Source of the DNA: Dictyophora rubrovolvata
Lineage: Eukaryota; Basidiomycota; Agaricomycetes; Phallales; Phallaceae
Direction of reading: 5' to 3'
Length of the DNA stretch: 64,000 nucleotides
Assembly: GCA_029959195.1 (NCBI GenBank)
Contig: CP114117.1
Span: 806,001 to 870,000 of the forward strand
A program made the position numbers and the translations under genes. Under the pieces are notes generated by a model. The model was not told the DNA's origin. It did no database searches and saw only the letters and a list, made by a program, of their open reading frames with translations. Shown piece after piece: positions 58,833-64,000 of the stretch (positions are counted from its first letter, which is position 1; each line of letters begins with the position of its first letter).

Positions 58833-61800
58833 TCATGTTTCCACATTCTTTTTTGCCTTCTTTTTGTGCGCATTGCTTGGATCGGACTTTGAATCTTCAG
58901 CTTTACGCTTTTTCTCGTCCTTCTTCTTTCCTGCTGAGTCGGGTTTTTGGGCTGTAGCAAGAGAAGAAAGCTGACGCGACATATCAATCAACGATGAATT
59001 CGATTTGAACTTCGACTTTCGAAGTTTCTCGGTCAAAGATTCGAAAACAATGACATCCCAAGCATTACGAAATTGAAGTTCGTCCTTAATAATACGCTCC
59101 GTTTGTCGCGCCACTTTGAGGACCGATTTGAAGATTTCCTTCATTTGACCAACGTTCAGAGAATCAGATTCACAAGCACTGGAAATGATGCACTGGAAGA
59201 CCGATTGGAACTCTTTAATAAATTCAATTAACGCTGCCTCATCAGCATTCTAGAGATGGAATATCAGCCCGTATACGTGGGAAACAGAAAGAAAAAGATC
59301 ATACTAAAGTAGAAAACTGATTGAACATGGGTGGCAGGAAATTGAAAATTTGAACTTTCCGGTAGCCTTTAACGGCATTTTGGGCAAGACCCAAAAGTTC
59401 TTTCCGAGATGTCCATATAATACTGGGGGACCTGCGGAAAGTTTCGTGGAAAAAGCTCGGTTGGAGAGGCGATGCTTTGCGAGAGGCAAAATCTTTTAGG
59501 GAATCAAGATAGATTTGATGGATAAAGGCCCCGTCTGAACTTGAATCAGATGGAGAGACTCTAATGATATACATATTGCAGATGGGAATGATCTCTTTGA
59601 CGTTTGAAGATGCCGATTTTCTAGCGATGTTGTGTAATTCCTGGAGTGTATCTTTGAGGATGGATACATCGGCCGACGGAGGAACAGCTTTAGCTTTGCC
59701 ATAACGATTCCGCAGCAGTGAGATAACTTTGTCGGTCAGCTGCTTTTCATCGACGCCTGTACCTAGTAGAACTCGAACTAAAGGTAGGATAAAGACGGGA
59801 GCATGTTCACTAGTCGGTTCTTTTCGCAAATAGATATCCACGAGGTCTAAAACGCGATTTTTGAAATGGGTGGCCTCTCTTTGTGCTCCTATATCTATAA
59901 CAAAACTTTAACAAGTCACTTTCAGAATACGCTTAATGTCTCACCTCCTTTGGCCTTCGCTCTAGAACGAAAGATATCGGCTAACTGCTCGTCCAGCTGG
60001 AACATCTGTTCGTCATTCATCGGTTCCTCATCACTTTCCGAGACAGAGTCGCCATCTGAGCCACCCGAATGCACATCAAGGCCAACAGTACCGAATGCCT
60101 CTTCAATTTTTCTTCTCAATTCGGGGTCGTCCTCTGCGCCCTCTTCATTTTCATCTTCGTCTTCATCTTCTTCATCCTCAGAATCACCTTGACTATCTGA
60201 GACGTCATCATCAACTTCCATTAGCTCCTCTTCCTCCCTGGGGTCACGTCTTTCTAATTGCTAATATATAATGAAACACAGCAATTGGAACAGTCATTGA
60301 ATGAAACATACAGCAAGTATTAGATCGATAGATTCTCGATCAACTAGACTTGTCAAGAAGCTGAAGGACTGGTTGGCCACTGTCCGGAGGAATGATGTGG
60401 ATTTATCCAAATAACCTATCAACGTATCGACGAGAGCGGCAATGGGTGAAGGTTCATTTTCATCTGAAGTTTGTTTCTTTTTCTTTTTGGGCGATGGGGA
60501 ACTCTTGGGTAATGACCTTTCAATGTTTGTAATACAAACCTGAAACCTGATCAATGGAGGTGATTTCATGACAAGATTCCGCTTACCTGAATATCTTCAG
60601 AATTGTCAAAACTCTCTCCCAAGAAATGATGTAGTAAAGTAGCGGATAATAAAAACTGGAATCCATCTTTTATATGTTTTTTATCGGAAGCGATCTAAAG
60701 GCCTTCGTTGTCGAAAAAAAAAGGAGGTAAAAGCATCAATGTACTTACAGTCTCTATGGACTGGAGTACTTTCAAGACTTGGCCTTCTAATCGCGCATCT
60801 TCATCTAAACCTGTTTTTGAGACTTTGATCCTCGAAACGTGCTTGCTGTCTTTGTTCAGAGAAACAGACTGTTGTAGCACTTTAGAAACCCATAGTTGTC
60901 CGTCGGATGCACAGCCTGCGCAGCGAGTTGATTTGCCGTCTGCTGAGAGTATTTTCAGTAGGCTGGGAAAAGATCGAGACATCAAGAAAAGTCATACCAG
61001 TTTGTGTAACAGAATTTCGGGAAGTGAGTTCTGCGAGGCAAGTTAGAAGTCGCGATCGGCATACGCGGCGAGCTTCATCCGAAAATGCAGGCTCGGGGGC
61101 ACGATGTAGCTAAAAGAAACAGAGTCAGTGATTGAGTACTCCAAAGACTGAAAGAACAACAGCGTACCAAACGATTAGGGCTTTTAGCGTCCACTTCTCG
61201 GATGGTGTATAATCCGTGCAGTAGAAGAAAACTTAGAACATTAGTTACCCACGCGTCATTTTGCGGTATGGAACTATTCCGTATCAACATATAGAATTGA
61301 TCGAAGATCCATGTTCGGATGGATGTAGGGTCTCTATGTTAGAGTAAATACACATCAATGCAACCAAAAAAAAAAAAGAAAGGAAAAAGTTCGGTCTTAC
61401 TCATCGTCAGTTTGCGTATCTGGTTTCTGTGCCAGTTCAATCAAGTGCTGAATATATCGCTCAACACCACTCAAGTCCATGGCGGTTAGTAAGGATTCGA
61501 CAGTTTTCGTTCGAGTTAGACGATCAAATTGTCCATGAGTTTGTAGCAACTGCAGAAGAACAGGAAAACCAGCCGTTGGATTTGACGTTACAATCGGAGG
61601 TAATGAAGATGCCTGGCGGATTATCGATATGACTAAAACAGTGACAGCAAACAGTATAACATACCACGAGTTTTGCTGCTTTGTGTAAATATCGATCCGG
61701 CTTAGACAGATGATTAACCCAAGACCGCATGAAATTGGGTGTAAACAGTCGCGGCAAGTCAGAAGGAGAAATTCTTGATGAAGATAAACGAAATAATTCA

Positions 61801-63007
61801 AGACCCCAGAGTTTGCGACCATCTGTGGATGTTGCGGATAAGAGAGATTCTGAAACAGAATTAGCAACTTAATTTGCAAGGTGTTTCGGAAGCTGTGCTA
61901 ACCGTCAACAACCACCTTGAAGAACTCGGAGAATGAGGCTTTATGTTTTATGTTTGATTGAGTACTTTCCGGGGGGAAATAGATGTCGAGTATTATACCC
62001 CATACAAAATGCAATTGAGGCTTCCAGTTTGCTTGACTTTTCGTGGATTCCCCTTCCTCTATGTTTACTTCCTATATAGAAAGAGCGTCAGCAAAGCTTT
62101 CCCAAGGTAGAATGGCAAATGACCTTGAGTATTTTGGCAACTGTGTTAAGGTTAGACAAAGAGAGCATATCCTCATTTTTGAAAGTAGGCGACAGCAGTG
62201 TCTTCCAATCAGCTTTGACACCGAGATCCTGCAATACCAATACAATAGCTAATTTCTCCGGAGACCACGACTTGTCTTGCACGAACAAATTCTCTATGAC
62301 ATGTGTAAACATAGCATCCTTCCATTCCACAGTGGACGAGTTCAACGCTCGCAGACACAAAACAATAGTCCAGAATGAAGGTTCTTTTAAGAAGGATTTT
62401 TTCTCCGAGAGGGTGAGTAATATTTCGAAAGCGTCCTGGAACTCTTTGGCAGTGCATTGTGGCATCGAAGAATTTGCGAGTGGGGAGGAACGGAACAGAA
62501 GACGGGATTGAGCGAGAGCAGTAACACCAAATAGTCGAGCAAACAACATATCCCGTTCTTCTTGTCCTTTCATAGAGCCATTAGTTTGGGAATGTTGCAT
62601 TATAAGAAGAAGGATCTGCGATGCGGTTACACTATTTAACCGAGATAAAAGCTAAATATGCAGTCAGTTGTATGGGAAGCAATATCACAAAAGCAAACGA
62701 GACACACCTCGGTCAAAGCAACGGCAAAGCCAAGTCGACTGCTCTCCCTGGGGCTTGCTAGCCCTCGAATAAGCCGACGTATTGAATATGCGACATCAGA
62801 AGCATTTAACTTCTCAAGATCGACTTTTGTTTCCTCGTCTCCCTTTTCCTCCTCCTCGTCTTCACTCGAACCGGAAGCCGAAGTGTCGGATGGCTTGAAA
62901 TTATTCTGGAATTGCTCCAAAGCCCCGATTAATTTAACAGACGCATCAATGCGACTTGACTTCGTATTCGAGGATAAATCCCAGAATAGAGAGAGAGTAG
63001 TCGACAT
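58833..63007 (-). CDS. POL5: POL5 / DNA polymerase phi (MYBBP1A family)
   Basis: About twelve exons from ATG 63007 (MSTTLSLFWDLSSNTKSSRI) to TGA 58833-58835, roughly 1150-1200 aa. The family signature DVAYSIRRLIRGLASPRESS|RLGFAVALTE is near the N-terminus, preceded by an acidic Ser/Glu tract. HEAT-like helical repeats fill the middle (ERDMLFARLFGVTALAQSR, WTIVLCLRALNSSTVEW). A long acidic segment (EDEEDEDEDENEEGAEDDPE, on to DDVSDSQGD) lies at 59922-60221, and the C-terminus is Lys-rich (AHKKKAKKNVET), a nucleolar signal. Despite its name the protein is a nucleolar factor for rRNA transcription and processing, not a replicative polymerase. Confidence 0.9.
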
Positions 63008-63410
63008 TTGTCTCTTAAAAAAAATTTTTTCTTAAAAAGGAATATCATGCACGTGACTACACGAATTTATTATTTATCGTGTAGACCACGGCGCCAGCCC
63101 AGACCAGCCCCTACCTACCGCACCAGTTTGACACTTTTTTGTGCTCTCTTACTTGTAAGCCTGGGCCAGTGTCACTACTAGTAGTTCCGCTTCCAGCGGC
63201 CGAGGCCATGGCGTCAACATGATGTTATTATTTCAAACAGATATACATAATAAAAAATACAGGTTCACTTGAACAATTTGTCTCAACAGGATCTGTCCTT
63301 TTAGCAAGAAAATCACGACGGCAAACTGATGAACATTATTTGATTTCATATTTTATGTTAAAATTGAGGGCAAGTAGTCAGGAGAACGAGATGAAGATGT
63401 TGGACAAGCG
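63008..63410. other. POL5 promoter and neighbour 3' end
   Basis: 400 bp. Contains GGCGCCAG and GGCCGAGGCC near 63090-63210. No gene. Confidence 0.4.
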
Positions 63411-64000
63411 TTACTCGGTTTTCAGACGTTCGTATCCTCTGTTACTCGAGTTCCACCACCAACTGGTTCTTCCAGAGTATTGGGTCGCTCTGGGATCGTC
63501 GTCATCAGCTTCCAGTTCATCGCGTGCAATCTCTTCGTATCGACCTCTATCATCTAGCGCTGACGAAGTGGGAAGATAGGTTGACATGGCAGTGACTGCT
63601 GTAGAAGCTAGGGTAGCAGCAAAGGTGCTGACAGAGGTACTGGTGTCAGAAGTTGTTGCCGACTGACCGGCTGTAAAGGTGGAGATCTCGGCGGGTTCAA
63701 GGTTGGACATGCTGTTCAAAGCAGCAAGTTCTGCTTCCAAAGCTCGTCGCCTGTTCAGAAGAGCTTCTCGATTCAATAATTTAGCATCAATAGGAGGATG
63801 GATTTCCACTGCCGAGGATCTTCGTGGCTGTGACGATAGTGGACTACACGTTTCCTGACGGGGAGATGAAGACGACGCGACTGGAGAAGCAGCAGGCTGC
63901 TGCAGAAACGCTCCAATGGCGGGACTATAGGTACGCCAAAGGCCAAGGGCGAGTTGCAAAGGGTTGGTCATAGGCGCAAGCAAAGTGGGTGGTGTATCGA
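63411..64000 (-). CDS. C-terminal part of a probable REEP/Yop1 (TB2/DP1/HVA22) protein
   Basis: An open frame runs from the window edge to TAA at 63411-63413, more than 190 codons. It begins LLAPMTNPLQLALGLWRTYSPAIGAFLQQP, a weakly hydrophobic amphipathic segment like the end of fungal TB2/DP1/HVA22 proteins. A disordered Ser/Thr/Ala-rich tail follows, with one coiled stretch (REALLNRRRALEAELAALN) and an acidic/aromatic end (RTSWWWNSSNRGYERLKTE). These proteins bend tubular ER membranes. The hairpin domain itself would lie beyond 64000, so the family call is tentative. Confidence 0.45.
   Translation of the reverse strand, partial: DTPPTLLAPMTNPLQLALGLWRTYSPAIGAFLQQPAASPVASSSSPRQETCSPLSSQPRRSSAVEIHPPIDAKLLNREALLNRRRALEAELAALNSMSNLEPAEISTFTAGQSATTSDTSTSVSTFAATLASTAVTAMSTYLPTSSALDDRGRYEEIARDELEADDDDPRATQYSGRTSWWWNSSNRGYERLKTE

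Overview
The window reads as a basidiomycete (Agaricomycotina, mushroom-type) nuclear genome. Nearly every gene is cut by GT-AG introns of about 48-65 nt. Several genes carry micro-exons of 12-22 nt. Gene content is fungal: CBM1-tailed mannanase, SCAP, Cdc25, COMPASS BRE2, POL5, PDX1. The organism itself cannot be named from the sequence. I assembled all exon models by eye from splice sites and reading frame, so individual boundaries may be off.

Layout. At 1-1192 is the 3' part of a SIP5-like gene. At 1535-4530 (minus) is a secreted polysaccharide lyase family 8 enzyme. From about 4.5 to 13.4 kb lies an accessory island. It holds two solo LTRs with perfect target duplications, a foldback repeat, and a 211-aa helical protein that resembles the N-terminal domain of fungal MLKL/NLR proteins. 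It also holds an F-box-like gene split by a complete Tc1/mariner element, a 287-bp copy of a piece of the lyase gene, and a gene remnant with two abutting introns.

From 13.4 to 31 kb the window is dense conserved housekeeping: a LOG-family hydrolase, PDX1 (pyruvate dehydrogenase protein X), RAD1 (9-1-1 clamp), an unknown protein, ceramide glucosyltransferase head-to-head with SCAP, CDC25, and a Ser/Thr kinase. From 31 to 46 kb are a GH5 endo-mannanase with CBM1, histone H3, a GT17 glycosyltransferase, a single-pass membrane protein, an ICT1-type release factor, a seven-helix membrane protein and BRE2. From 46 to 64 kb are a PhoD-like phosphatase, the cyclase-associated protein CAP, a rolling-circle helicase relic, ATP12 head-to-head with MSH3, POL5, and the tail of a probable REEP/Yop1-type gene.

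Functional links are those expected of scattered eukaryotic genes rather than operons. RAD1, CDC25 and MSH3 belong to checkpoint and repair. BRE2 and H3 are enzyme-complex subunit and substrate. SCAP and glucosylceramide synthase share a 265-bp divergent promoter and both act in membrane-lipid homeostasis. PDX1, ATP12 and ICT1 are mitochondrial. I did not find a clearly new multi-gene system. The most informative oddities are the frame-preserving Tc1 insertion in the F-box gene, the standalone MLKL-like domain protein, the lyase gene fragment, abutting introns, a GC-AG intron, and a histone H3 one residue longer than usual.
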